Positions 43,401-53,089 of a stretch of 64,000 nt of DNA are shown in pieces. Position 1 is the first letter of the stretch, and each line of letters begins with the position of its first letter. The notes beneath the pieces were generated by a model. That model searched no databases and was not told the origin of the DNA. It was given only the letters and a program-made list of their open reading frames with translations. Where the stretch lies: NCBI GenBank assembly GCA_963575745.1, contig CAUYUJ010009835.1:41001-105000 (forward strand), written 5' to 3'. The translations under genes were made by a program, and so were the position numbers. The DNA is from Prorocentrum cordatum. Taxonomy: Eukaryota > Sar > Dinophyceae > Prorocentrales > Prorocentraceae.

Positions 43401-46400
43401 GCGGTATAAAAGGGTGTTGTGCCAGTGCTAAGAACGGCGATGGTATCTACAGTATCCGCGAGCGTGCTATCCCGATTTCAACAACCTTAGCTTTGCGCCG
43501 ACCGCCCCAAACAACGTCAGAATGTCTGATCACAAATTTCGCTAACGACCGCAGTGCTATGTGAACGGCAACACAAACAAAAATTCCAGGGCGCCCGATC
43601 ACCAAACACACACTTTCGGATATTCCGAATCGCGCAGAGCGTGATTCCGTAATTTCCGTCCCGCCAGAAACGATATTCTGTAAATTTTAAAATCAGAAAT
43701 AATACTGTTCCGATTCAAGACATAGTTCCGGAAACTTCGAAACGACGTTCCAGACATTCCAGAATCCGCCGGCCCGCTTGCGGGGCCATCAGGCTGCGAG
43801 GATTAAGGTTGCTGCTCCCTGCACAAGTTCCAGCTTCCAGTTTCCATTGTTACAATACTGCTTTCTGCTTCCTACTGTACTTTGTTACTGTCCGCGCGAG
43901 GGGGGGGAGCCGAAAACCGTCCTGGTCAGCACCCCCCGGAGGGGTTCTCAGAATTCCTGCGGGGGGTAAAAATTAACACCCCTCACGCAGATCGGCGGGG
44001 TCAGGGTCCAAAAACATATGGGATTTGCCACATATCTGAAATTCGGTGGCACCCCTCACGCAGATCGGCGGGGTCAGAGTCCAAAAACATATGGAATTAG
44101 CCACATTTCTGAAATTCGGTGGCACCCCTCACGCAGGTCGGCGGGGTCAGGGTCCAAAAACACAAAGGATGCGCTGCATTTTTAGAAAATGTCCTCACAC
44201 CCCTCACGCAGATCGGGGGGGTCAGGGTCCAGAAACATTCGGGATTTGCAACATGTTTTAAATTCGGTGGCACCCCTCACGCAGATCGGCGAGGTCAGGG
44301 TCCAAAAACACCAGAGATTTACCACATTTGTAAAATTTCCAAGCACCCCTCACGCAGATCGGCGGAGTCAGGGTCCAATTCGGTGGCACCCCTCACGCAG
44401 ATCGGCGAGGTCAGGGTCCAAAAACATATGGGATTTGCCACATATCTGAAATTCGGTGGCACCCCTCATGCAGATCGGCGGGGTCAGGGTCCAAAAACAC
44501 AAAGGATTTGCCACATTTCTGAAATTCGGTGGCACCCCTCACGCAGATTGGCGGGGTCAGGGTCCAAAAACATATGGGATTTGCCACATTTCTGAAATTC
44601 GGTGGCACCCCTCATGCAGATCCGTAGGGTCAGGGTCCAAAAACACAAAGGATTTTTCAGCATTTTTGAAATTCGGTGGCACCCCTCACGCAGATCGGCA
44701 GGGTCAGGGTTGAAAAACAAATAAGTCCCGACACTGCTTCACGGCAAAGCCAAAGCCTCATGACTTCGCTCTTCCATGGCCCATTCTCCGAGAGAGGGGG
44801 CTGGCGGCAGGGGGCGAAGCCCTTACGGATCACATAAATGATTCCAGGAAATTCCGAAACTTCTGGGTTCGCGTGCCTGGCGACAGGGGAATGGAGCTTT
44901 CTGTCGACGTTCTGATTGGGCGGCGGTCGTTCGGAAAAACTAGAATTATGAATGATGCCTTTGTTGAAGCGACCGTCGCAACAACAAGGCTAGTGAAATC
45001 AGGATGCAGCGCGCTTGCTGCGATGGTAGATCACATCGCCATTTCAACACTGGCACCGCACTCCTGTATACCACACTTGTTTCAGACTTCCGGGAATCAA
45101 AATAAACAGGCACGTGTTTTCATCTGGCGCCGAAATGAAAACAACAAACGGATCCCGAACTACGGGAACTACAGAAACGGGTTACGCTCGACGTAAAGGC
45201 ACCGCCTTGCGTGGGAGCGTCAGCCAAGCTGAAGGCCCCAGCTGGAGATCATTCGTTTATCCGACGGGGCTAACGCGTATCACGGGGGAGGGGTCGGCGG
45301 ACGGGGGGGGTAATGGTAACGACAGCCGCGGCGTGCAGACCCCAAGGCGCACCCGCAACACTGGCGCAACAATCGCCCGTGTGCACCACAGTCCCTGTTT
45401 ACACTACAACGCTTGAGTGCCTGTGTACACCACATTCCCGACGAGGTCCAAACTCGGGAAGATCGCGGTGGGCATGAACGAATCAAATACACATATACGT
45501 TGTTTGTGGTTATTGATTTTGTGTCCCAGGATACGGTCCACCCTGGGTATTGGGCCCGCAGCGCCTGCGCTCAGCTACAACATTACGCTTGCGCAACCAC
45601 AGCAGCCGTGTGCACAACGCTCCTGGCGACTGCGCCCACTTGCGCACACCAAAAAGCCAACGTACACCCCAAAGTCCCGACGTTGAATACGTGAGGTATG
45701 TGTGATTATTGAATCGCTTCGCTCATTCCGCCGGCCCGTGATATGGCATCGCTGGTTTTTGTCTGTGTGTTCGTTGCCCATGTTGCGCTCTTGGGGGCGG
45801 GTGTCGTTCGGACGCGTTGCGTGGGGAGTTTTGATGGTGAAGCAGTTCCCTGGGGGTCGTCTCTCGATGGGGCGAAATAGAGTCGTCGTCAAGATGCTTC
45901 TTTGGGGGGCCTCTTGGGGTCTGTTGAGAGGCCGTTCGGGGGCGCCTGGGAGACATGTTTGAAGCCTTCTGGGGCTTCTTTTGGGCCTCCTGGGAGTCTC
46001 CTGGGGCCTCTTGGCGACATCTTGGGGCCTCTTGGAGGCCTCTTGGGGCCTCTTTGGGACCTCCTGGGCGCCTTCTGGGACGGAGGGCTCCATTTTTGAG
46101 TTCTCGGTATCCCTCCTGAGTCCCTCTTGGGCCCGTCTTGGGGCCTCTTGGTCCGTCTTGGGCGGCACTTGGGCCGTCTTGAGGGCTCTCTTGGGTCGTT
46201 TCGGCGCCGTCTTGGGAGCTTCGTGGGCCGTCTTGGAGCGGTCTTGGGGGCCTCTTGGGCCGTCTTGGAGCGTCCGGAAGCCGAAAAAGCCAGAACACAA
46301 AAAACATCGAAAAAACCAATGAAAATCAACGATTTTGGCCTCTTGGGGCTCTCTTCGGAGGCCTCTTGGAAGGCTCTTGGGGCGTCTTGGAGGCCTCTTG

Positions 46401-49400
46401 GGCTGTCTTGGGGGCCTTTTGGGCCGTCTTGGGGTCATCTTCGGCGTCTTCGAGCGCTCTTTGGGCGTCTCGGGGGCCTCTTGGGCAGTCTTGGGGGCCT
46501 CTTGGGGCACTCTGAGCGCGCTCTGGGGAGCCTGAGAGGCCGCACCCAGAAGGAAAACCATCTCTGAGTAGACTTGGTCGGGCGGCGGTCGGGCGGCGGT
46601 CGGGCGGCGGTCGGGCGTTGGTCGGGGTACTTTTCGCCGGGGGACCCCCAGGGGCCGCCCCGCGCGCGCGAACTAGAAATACTGTTAATACTGTTAACCA
46701 GTTACCGGAGATCTTAGCACGCCCTGGCCCGTTGGGCCGGCGAATTGATGTTCCTGGCCTGCAACACGGTCCGCCCTTTAATTTGGGCCCGCCGTGCCTT
46801 CGTGTACCAGAACGCTGGTGTACAACACAATGGTTGCGCCACCACAGCAGCCGTGCGCACCACAGCCCCTAGCGCCTGCGTTCACCACAGTGCTTGTCTA
46901 CACGCATGTGTACACTACAAGGGTTGTATACATCTCCAAGGTCCCGACGGGAAGCACCAACTCCAGAAAGTCGTAGCGGACCCACAAACGTATTCAATTC
47001 AAAATGTAAGTCGTTCGTGATTATTCCTGTTCCTGGCCAGGAATACACTCAACTCTACCGCAGTGCTTTCATGTACCACAGGGTTGTATACATCTCCAAG
47101 GTCCCGACGGGAAGCACCAACTCCAGAAAGTCGTAGCGGACCCACAAACGTATTCAATTCAAAATGTAAGTCGTTCGTGATTATTCCTGTTCCTGGCCAG
47201 GAATACACTCAACTCTACCGCAGTGCTTTCATGTACCACAGCGCAGGCGTACAACACGATGACTGCGCAAGCACAGCAGCCGTATGCGCCTCTTGCTCTT
47301 CCTCCTCCTCCTCCTCCTGCTCCTCCTCCAGCTCCTCCTCCTCCTCCTCCTCCTCGTCCTCCTCCTCCTCCTCCTCATCCCCCCTCTTCCTCACATTTCA
47401 ACAGATGGATCTAAGAGTCCTGTTCCTGTTCGGATCCGAAGGAGCTGCATGGGGGTCCCTACAAGGTCGTATGGAAATAGCAGGGATTCACGCATGTGAC
47501 CAGCTTCAAGGCGTTTCCAGTGAAGGGGGGGGTGTCTGGGGAGGTAACACGCTATGGTATGGTCGAACGTAGCTGAACGCCGAGCAGCAAAAGTCACACA
47601 CACACACACGCACACCTCTTTCTCCGACGGCCGAGGTGTGGATAGTTGTCGTACCCTGAGGGGGGGAAGGTGGGCTCGTCTCCTGGGCCCTCGTCTGCTC
47701 TATGAACCAACCGGTGGCAGCAAGGAGACGGGCGAGGACGGGCGAGAATGTGCGAAGCACACACTGCAACAAGCTGTCAGCAACAGGCGAACCCATGCAC
47801 GAGCCCCTTTTGTATTTTATCTTTGTGGGGAGGGAGAAGATGTGAGAGGACATGTTGGCACCGCGGGGAGAGCACGGTGCAACGAGAAAGCGGTCGCACT
47901 TGAAAGCCGTCTTCTTCCTCACCCAGGAGGGGGGGAGGATAGCCCCATGCACGGACCTGTGGCTTAGGAGGTCGGGCACAGAACTGTAGTTCGGGCCCTC
48001 TCAGGACCTTCTGGGAAGCACGCCCAACAGGCTCTGGAAATACCGGAACACTGGCGCGGCCCTAACTAAGTAGGGGTGCTAACTTTGCTGAAGGCACGCG
48101 TTTGCAGCGACCTGCAACACAAGGCACTGCAATGCAAATCATATCACAGCAGAACATAACAGCTCCCTGCGTACTGCGTAGCATGTTGTCGCATAGCACC
48201 GCTCCCTCGCAATGCATAGTACAGCATGGGGTACCGTGGTACAACATTGTGTACCTTAGCATCTGATCGACATGCCTAACAGAACACTGCACACCCAAGA
48301 CAGCCTCCAGCGGTGAAGGTCGCAATGGCAACGTTTGAGACAATCCCTCCTCTGAATCCTGTGAAAACCCTGTCGTCGCTGCAACCCTGCAATTGAACGC
48401 AGCAGCAACAATCTCAGCCACCACATCTGCTGTAATACTTTGGTTCTGGTGCGTCTTGCCTAACAACGCATTCCCGGGGACGACGGCTTGAACATACATC
48501 CGAACGACTGCCGCTCCCACAATCAAGATCAGGCCATTCGTCTCCGACTCATGTTTGTTGTGGGTCTACGTGTGCTTGTCCCAGCGTGTATGTCTAAACT
48601 CTGGCTGAGCAGCAAACTTGCAGATCAACTATCCCCGACAACTCCTTGTCATACACGCACAAGTAAACGGGGGGAATACGAAGAGTGGGAGGATGAGGGG
48701 GAACGGGAGGAGCAGAGGTGCACTGATGCGTGCAATATCGCTTCACGCATCACGCGCAGATCGCTCGTCAAAGACAAATGGATACATAACCACCCGCCCC
48801 CCGAGTCCTCGTCGCCGCGCGAGTAGTCAAACAGAGCCTCCTGACAGAAGCAATTGCGTGTCACTTCCATTGCCACTCAACCCCGCACAGTGGCCCACAT
48901 GTCCATCCCCATCCCTATCCCCGTCTAAACAGCGCTGTTCACAAAGGCAACTGCGAACACGTGCGATCCACTCCCCCTCCTCATACTCAAGCTCGTTCTT
49001 ATCCGTCGTCTCGTCCTACTCGCCGTCTTCCTGCAGAACTCAAAGCTACGCAAAGCAGGGCATGCAATTACGTAAACACTGCTTATAAATCCTGCATGTG
49101 CTGGGCCAGCCATGATCACTCTCTCTAAGCAAGAAGGCAATGCCAAGCTGGGGGGGGAACTACATGGCTTGTACCCACATAAGTAGTGCTATGACTCGTC
49201 GTCCTCCTCCTTACCCTTCTCATCCTCATCATTATCTTCCTTATCCATCTGCCACCGTGCCTCTGGGCACGGAGTAGAGGTGTCCTCAGGTCCTTTCCCT
49301 AGTCCTATAAGCCTCAATACTCACTCATGAGGAGTCTTCAAAGGGCCCAGAGCCCAAATTGCCAAATCTCTCGGGGTGTGACGCGGCTTTGCGCAGCTTG

Positions 49401-51247
49401 TGACTTGACTTTTCGGTGCCAGGAGGGCCCCAAGGAGGACCAAGCCTAGAGGCCTATGGCCCACAACCCAGACACGGTGGCGGGATGGGCCGAAGGCCAT
49501 TCGATATTCTTCCTCCGCCCTCTCGTGCTCATTCGGCTCTATCATCCCTTCTGTGTCCTCATCCTCCTCCGCCGCCCTCTTTTTTCCACTCATCCTTCTG
49601 CGTACTCGTCCTTCATATTTCTCCATCGTCGCCCGTTCCATCCGATTTCCCCCTTCTGGTCCACCTTATCCTTACGATATTCCTGCTTGTATTTCTGTCT
49701 TCGTTTGAGGAGGAAGAAGTCAAAAGGGAAATAATGCGATCTCGCGACAAACGTCTTACGCAACAGCGAGAAACACGGAATCCGCCGACCCCCGCTTGCT
49801 CGGGGTGAAAAGGCGTGTGAGGCATTTGGCTGTCCCCCTCCCCCCTTCCCCCTCCCAAGGGGTCCAAACTCGCAGTAGAGAGGGGGGGAGAGCCGGACGG
49901 TGGGGGGGGAGGGGACCGGGAACTCCTCAACGCCCCCCCCGGGGCCTCTGGAGCCTCCACATCTACACTCCGTGGCTCCCAAGCTGCCAAGATGTCACCT
50001 AAGCTGGCTAAAGCTGGGCCCCAACATGTCGAGGAGTTTTCAAAGACGACCAAGATTGCCTCAAGACCTCAAGACTGCCCCAAGAGGGCTCCAAGACGAA
50101 CCCCGAGAGCATGAGTTGTCCAAATTCTTTCGAGGAGGACGTAGCTTCTTAGAGCGTCCAACACGGCTCAAGAGGCCCCAAAGATCGCTCCACGACGGCC
50201 CACGGAGCCCCCAAGAGGGCCCCAAGACTGCCGAAGAGGGTGCCAAGACGGCCCAAGAGGCGCCCAAGATGGCCCAAGAGGGCCCTTAACAGGGCCCCAC
50301 GAGGGCCCCACGAGGGGCAACTCGAACTAGCACTCCGAGCCCTCCGCCCCAGGGTGAACCCCGGGACCGCCAGCAGGCGCCCCCCAAAAAGTCCCAAGAT
50401 GCCCCAGGCGGCCCCAAAAACATGCCTAAACGAAGCCCCCTAGAGGGGCCCCACGAGGCCCCACAAATCTTCAACCGTGGACTTCTTCTCTCTTCTGGGG
50501 GTCGGCGGAATGGCACCATCCTCTCTAATAAACGAATCACAATATGTACCATGCTCGCTCCACGAGCCGTCGCCCTCCTCCTCCTCCTCCTCCTTCTCCT
50601 CCTTCTCCTCCTGCTTCTGCTCACTGCTCACTACCCCGCTCCCTCATTCATCATTATCCTCCTCCTCCTTCTCCTCCTCCTCCTCCTCCTCCTCCTCCTC
50701 CCCGTCGTCCTCCTCGTCGTCGTCATTATCATCAACACCATCAGCATCAGTATTATCATCATCATCATCATCATCATCATCCTCATCATCCTCATCATCA
50801 CCATCATCACCATTATTGTTATTGTCCTCCTCCTCATCCTCGCCCTCGTCCTCGTCCTCGTCGGTAGCCATCCTGTTCCTCGTCCGTATCCTCCTCCCTG
50901 GACTCCATCACCCCTTTCCTTTCGCCCGTATCGCCCTTATCAATCGTTGCTCTCTTCCTCCTCCTCCTCCTCCTCCTCCTTCCAGCTCTTTCGTCTTTGT
51001 CCTTATCACAGACCCCATTCCACCTCCTCTACATTACCAGCAACTTCGATATCCTCCCTCCGCTCCCTTCAATTCCCTCATCTGAGTCGTGGTCATCCTC
51101 CTCCTCCTCCTCCTCCCTCTCCTCCCTCTGCTTCCGTATCCAGCATGATTCATCCCTCGGCATCTGTCCTCATCTTTATCATCAACTTCAACACCACCAC
51201 CACCACCGCAACCACAACCACCCACCGCAACCACCAACCACCACCAC

Positions 51248-51312
<65 letters not shown>

Positions 51313-51520
51313 CCAGCGTCAGCATCAGTTTTATCATCATCACGCGTGCAACCATCATCAGCATCATCAGCATCATAATCATCATCATAATCAACATCAC
51401 CATCATCATCATCATCACCATCATCATCGTCATCATGATCGTCGTCGTCGCTACCATCATTATCATCACCACCACCACCGTCACCATCTCCATCACAATC
51501 ACCATGACACCATCACCACG

Positions 51521-51557
<37 letters not shown>

Positions 51558-52484
51558 GCCTCATCCTCATCATTATCTTCCTCGTCATCCGCCTCATCTT
51601 CATCATAATCATCATCATCGTCGTCGTTACCGTCGTCGTCATCGCCATCATCATCCCATGATCTCATCATACCGTTACCATCCCATCACCTCATCATCAT
51701 CATCAGCATCCGCATCATCACTGCCTAAGTATCCTCATCATTGTCATCAGCCTCATCCTGATCATCATCACCACCATCACCACCATTACCACCATCCCCA
51801 TTTTCCTTCTCCTCCTTCTCCTCCTCCCTGTCCTCCCCCGCACTTATCCGACTACTTCAAACCTCTCCTCCGCGCCCTCCGCCTCACCCTGCTCCCACCC
51901 ATCGTCTGCTCACCACTTCTCCCCATCCACACTCCCACCCCTCCTTTCCCTCCTCCTCCTCCCTACTCCCCCGCGTCCTCCTCCCTCCTCTTCCGCTACC
52001 CAGCCCCTCATCACTCCTCCTCCTTCCTCCACCAACTCCATCACTGCACTTCTCCGCCTCCTCCCGCCTCCTCCTCGGAGACGAAAGCGGCTTCAAGACA
52101 ACACCGAATCGGCAAAGTCGGGGACCTCTGAGGTCCAGCGGTCCTGGAGGACGTCTTGGGCGCCGCGGCCGCCCCCGAGCGTTCCAGAGCGCTCTCAAGG
52201 CGCTCTGGAACCCCCTCGAGGGATCCATCCCTTTCCTGTCCGGGGCGACGATGGAGGGTGAATAGCCCAAGGGGCGACCGATGCGTGCAGCCAAGGGCGC
52301 CGCTGGCCCATGCCTTCGGCGAGGCTCCCTGGCGAACGCGTGTGCTGCCCGCACCCGGGCTCGTCGCCCCCTGTCGTCGCCTCCGACCCCGGGCCTGCCC
52401 GATCCTCCCGGCGTCCTCGTAGAGGCCCTCCCGGAACTTCGCGTTGCCCTCGAGCTTGCAGGCCTGCCCGAACTCGAGCACCTC
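25873..52484 (-). CDS. TPR protein gene split into tiny exons (whole span)
   Basis: Six exons on the minus strand (52416-52484, 41446-41502, 36151-36180, 34536-34580, 33826-33888, 25873-25929) carry 107 codons of a tetratricopeptide-repeat protein. TPRs are paired helices of 34 residues that bind other proteins, and related proteins are often chaperone partners. Exon 1 shown gives a TPR start (KLEGNAKF.EG.YE). The other five join in phase zero with no residue missing: KWLQ-DEQLACLKNK-AQAALRLELF.. ..TALE-AAEAALKIDD.. ..KVQ-AEKGLGRLREAEE. By hand count 103 of the 107 codons end in G or C. Four introns run from AG|GC to AG|G. About ten residues between the first and second exon, the true 5' end and the 3' end are missing. 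All else inside the span is intron. Confidence 0.75.
26640..27210. repeat. CT-rich and (CAT/CAC/CAG)n tract
   Basis: The tract begins pyrimidine-rich. From about 26820 it becomes CATCA/CACCA triplets and ends in CCT. The His/Ser/Ile-rich frames across it are not genes. Confidence 0.9.
27340..28205. repeat. Composite element C, copy 2
   Basis: Four to five 80-85 base units (GGATGGAGGGCGACTCGTTT, GCGCTGCGCACA) are followed by the second repeat with GCTGATTCACGGCGTTGCAG and GGCACGATTCGGAATCGCC, then the tail with GAGGGAGCTTGGAGGGATGG and TCTTGGGTGTACACTGGTCC, then CCT. About 200 bases near 27920-28110 are extra relative to the other copies. Confidence 0.8.
28960..30170. repeat. 21-bp minisatellite (GTGGCCCTCGCAGCTCAGCAG type)
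   Basis: Diverged units close to GTGGCCCTCGCAGCTCAG fill about 1.2 kb. Because 21 is a multiple of three, minus frames stay open and read like C.GH.L.YEGH repeats, but frame and stops change often. I regard it as non-coding. Confidence 0.7.
30820..30955. repeat. (CCT)n tract
   Basis: Nearly pure CCT for about 135 bases. Confidence 0.95.
31320..31690. repeat. Tandem repeat, three copies of about 130-152 bp
   Basis: The phrase TTTTTGGCATGGGCGGTGGGG (about 31324) returns as TTTTTGATAGGGGCGGCGGG (31476) and TTTTGACAGGGACGGCGGGG (31606), with CTGC.GTG.GCAGGCC-like sequence after each. From 31740 to 31925 a TGGCGCACC-type minisatellite follows. Confidence 0.7.
32345..32600. repeat. CCAAGA cluster C (short, diverged)
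   Basis: Units such as CCCCAAGAGAGAGGCCCAG follow a core-like stretch at 32280-32335 (ACCTTAGGTTCTCATTCCAC, TCGCATTTTCGC), the same order as in clusters A and B. Confidence 0.65.
33826..33888 (-). CDS. TPR gene, exon (63 nt)
   Basis: It encodes AAEAALKIDD and then EDHKAWYRKVQ, the classical TPR boundary (AL.ID....KAWYR). The acceptor is ACCGAG|GCG and the donor GTGCAG|GCGCCC. Of the exons it is the one that most clearly marks the family. Confidence 0.75.
33889..34535 (-). other. TPR gene intron, 647 bp
   Basis: This intron runs GC to AG between two confidently placed exons. It holds GTC/CGA-like triplets and CCT-rich runs but no gene. It is the shortest intron found in this gene and the easiest to test by cDNA. 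Confidence 0.65.
34536..34580 (-). CDS. TPR gene, exon (45 nt)
   Basis: It encodes AQAALRLELFQTALE: the small-residue turn and helix B of the second TPR, with Ala and Phe where the family has them. The acceptor is ACCGAG|GCG and the donor CTCGAG|GCGGCG. It is embedded in CCT-rich sequence. Confidence 0.7.
34581..36150 (-). other. TPR gene intron, 1.57 kb, with (CCT)n and (CAT)n
   Basis: CCT-rich sequence at 34600-34900 is followed by about 1.2 kb of CAT/CAC/CAG triplets (34905-36090). Long Asp-rich, Ile-rich or His-rich open frames here come from the triplets and are not genes. Confidence 0.75.
36151..36180 (-). CDS. TPR gene, exon (30 nt)
   Basis: Only ten codons, DEQLACLKNK, form the start of helix A of the second TPR. 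The acceptor is a good pyrimidine-rich site ending CCCGCAG|GAC and the donor is AACAAG|GCGGGC. Confidence 0.65.
36230..37585. repeat. (CCT)n and (CCCT)n pyrimidine tract
   Basis: More than 1.3 kb is nearly only C and T. A pure CCCT block is at about 36700-36795. Short mixed islands occur at 37180-37330. Confidence 0.95.
37700..37790. repeat. Isolated unit of the 80-bp repeat of element C
   Basis: One unit, ACGAATGGAGGGCGGGTCGT ... GCGCACACATTCGTCTT, stands alone just before the 90-bp array. Confidence 0.7.
37898..39245. repeat. Satellite, about 90-bp period, about 15 units
   Basis: Units carry GGCGGCGCCGCCATGCGAAC, CTGGGACCTTAGGTGGAGCT and CCTATGGGGCCACGAAACGT. Spacing of the GCCGCCATG landmark is mostly 84-91 bases (80 to 115 overall). 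Thirty codons per unit keeps frames open on both strands for 100-170 residues, but units with other lengths break them, so this is not treated as a gene. Confidence 0.9.
38998..39032. repeat. Perfect palindrome, 17-bp arms, 1-base centre
   Basis: CATCTAATGTCCCATTT is followed by one G and its exact complement. It sits inside one satellite unit and lengthens the local spacing to 115 bases, so it entered after the array formed. Confidence 0.9.
39478..39985. repeat. Composite element C, copy 3
   Basis: Three 80-85 base units are followed by the second repeat (GGCACGGTTTAGGATTGTCAG, CATTCGCGGCGTTGAAATCG) and the tail with GAGTCTTGGGCTTATACTGG, leading into CCT, as in copies 1 and 2. Confidence 0.8.
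39985..40840. repeat. (CCT)n tracts
   Basis: CCT runs at 39985-40435 and 40570-40740 are separated by mixed pyrimidine sequence, then a CCCCCT block to 40810. Very long poly-Pro/Leu/Ser/Gly/Arg frames here are artefacts. Confidence 0.95.
41005..41094. mobile_element. Small TIR element (CCTTCTCAGAAG ends), copy B
   Basis: The 14-base ends GGCCTTCTCAGAAG (41005-41018) and CTTCTGAGAAGGCC (41081-41094) are perfect inverted repeats. The inside aligns in reverse with 11719-11816. It has no room for a gene and no clear flanking duplication. Confidence 0.7.
41446..41502 (-). CDS. TPR gene, exon (57 nt)
   Basis: It encodes ELRKWRVEAHLRNERKWLQ, a charged helix that precedes the second TPR. The acceptor is GGAGAG|GAG and the donor CTGCAG|GCCGGG. 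The exon ends in phase zero and joins to DEQLACLKNK without gap. Confidence 0.65.
41930..43090. repeat. Satellite built on GAGGATGTCTCAGGCGAAA
   Basis: The phrase recurs about eight times at 70-150 base intervals, alternating with CACCATGTTGGATA.CCGACGCCCGATCT and AACCA.CGTCGCT.CAACAA. Units are diverged and broken by insertions such as the (CA)n at 42465. Confidence 0.75.
43780..43966. repeat. Dispersed repeat family 1, copy B
   Basis: This is the partner of 1434-1640 and is directly followed by the 73-bp array. Confidence 0.75.
43977..44725. repeat. 73-bp satellite, eleven units
   Basis: Units start CACCCCTCACGCAGATCGGC at 43977, 44050, 44123, 44198, 44271, 44344, 44387, 44460, 44533, 44606 and 44680. 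Spacing is 73 with single exceptions of 75 and 74, and one unit is cut to 43. Units are 85-95 percent alike. A 73-base period shifts frame each unit, so it is not coding. Confidence 0.95.
44780..44830. repeat. Short dispersed repeat family 2, copy B
   Basis: This is the partner of 5232-5283. Here family 3 does not follow, so families 2 and 3 are separate elements. Confidence 0.7.
45895..46545. repeat. CCAAGA cluster D, inverted, with core
   Basis: It reads GGCCTCTTGGGGCC and GCCGTCTTGGG on the plus strand. The core at 46265-46340 (GTCCGGAAGCCGAAAAAGCC) is the complement of the cluster A core CGGCTTCCGACG. Confidence 0.85.
46921..47240. repeat. Perfect 160-bp tandem duplication
   Basis: Bases 46921-47080 and 47081-47240 are identical at every position by direct reading. 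Each copy starts GGGTTGTATACATCTCC and ends TTTCATGTACCACA. The sequence around it has older, diverged relatives of the ACAACAC..TG.TTGCGC.ACCACAGCAGCCG phrase. Confidence 0.95.
47290..47385. repeat. (CCT)n tract
   Basis: Short CCT/CTC run with a few CCTG interruptions. Confidence 0.9.
49459..49503. repeat. Short dispersed motif, copy 2
   Basis: GCCCACAACCCAGACACGG is followed by TGGCGGGATGGGCCGAAGGCCA. See 3764-3813 and 61144-61270. Confidence 0.65.
50040..50460. repeat. CCAAGA cluster E with core
   Basis: Units are of type CCCCAAGAGGGCC. A core at about 50100-50165 (TTGTCCAAATTCTTTCGAGG ... CTTCTTAGAGCGTCC) precedes AACACGGCTCAAGAGG. Confidence 0.8.
50575..51800. repeat. (CCT)n and (CAT)n tracts
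   Basis: CCT-rich blocks (50575-50710, 50955-51120) alternate with CAT/CAC blocks (50725-50820, 51180-51800). Confidence 0.9.
52181..52211. repeat. Perfect hairpin, 12-bp arms
   Basis: GTTCCAGAGCGC and GCGCTCTGGAAC enclose seven bases. It lies about 200 bases downstream of the most 5' TPR exon, inside the intron. Confidence 0.8.
52416..52484 (-). CDS. TPR gene, most 5' exon found (69 nt)
   Basis: It follows a pyrimidine-rich stretch and CCGGAG|GAG. It encodes EVLEFGQACKLEGNAKF and then REGLYE, which matches the first helix pair of a TPR (charged, EGN..F..G.YE). All 23 codons end in G or C. The donor is probably GAG|GACGCC (GA type), although a few more codons, DA..., could belong. The real start codon lies further upstream and was not found. 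Confidence 0.65.
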
Positions 52485-53089
52485 CTCCGGCGGGCGGCGG
52501 CGGCCGGCCCGAGGCCGAGGGGGGGGGATGGGATGGGGATGGAGGCCGCCCACCCTGCCATCGCTCGGACGTCCGCTCCCCGTGGTTCCTTGTGTTTTGT
52601 TCCGCAAGATGAACTAGGACGCTCCTCGATGGTCCCCGGCGAGAAAGCATGCACACGTCCGAGCGATGCCAGGTCAGATGGGGTCCGGGTAGATGGTGCG
52701 GGCAGGACAACTATTTCCACTCACCAGAGGAGCAACGAGTTGCATATACAAAACATGAACTTTCGGCGGTCCGCGCGGATTTCTTGGATCTGCGCTGAGC
52801 CCCATCCCTGGCGCGCAGAGCGCGCCAAGGACGGCGCCAGATGTGCCGCTAGGGGCCCCAGCGCAGATAGAAGAAACCCGCACCGAGCGCCAACAGTTCA
52901 TGTTGATGCCTTTAAACTGACGGCCTACAGACCACCTAAACCTAACCCGAAGACCCAAATTTCGGTTTGGGGGGGGTACGGGTTCCACAAGTGTTTTCTT
53001 TCAGCGTTCCCCGACGACGCCCCCATTGGGAATGGAGGGCGAATTGGGGCCTTCGGGTTGGGTTGGGGTGGTTTGGTGGGTGGTAGTGA

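Larger units (their letters stand above)
41503..52415 (-). other. Interval between first two TPR exons found (10.9 kb)
   Basis: About ten residues of the TPR protein are missing between these exons, so another small exon probably hides here. Otherwise it holds satellites, CCAAGA clusters D and E, CCT and CAT tracts. The stretches 43100-43780, 44830-45890 and 47400-49440 show no gene. Confidence 0.5.

Noticed and set aside
43977-44725. CRISPR-like array
   Set aside because: The unit is continuous 73-bp satellite without unique spacers, and the genome is eukaryotic in character.
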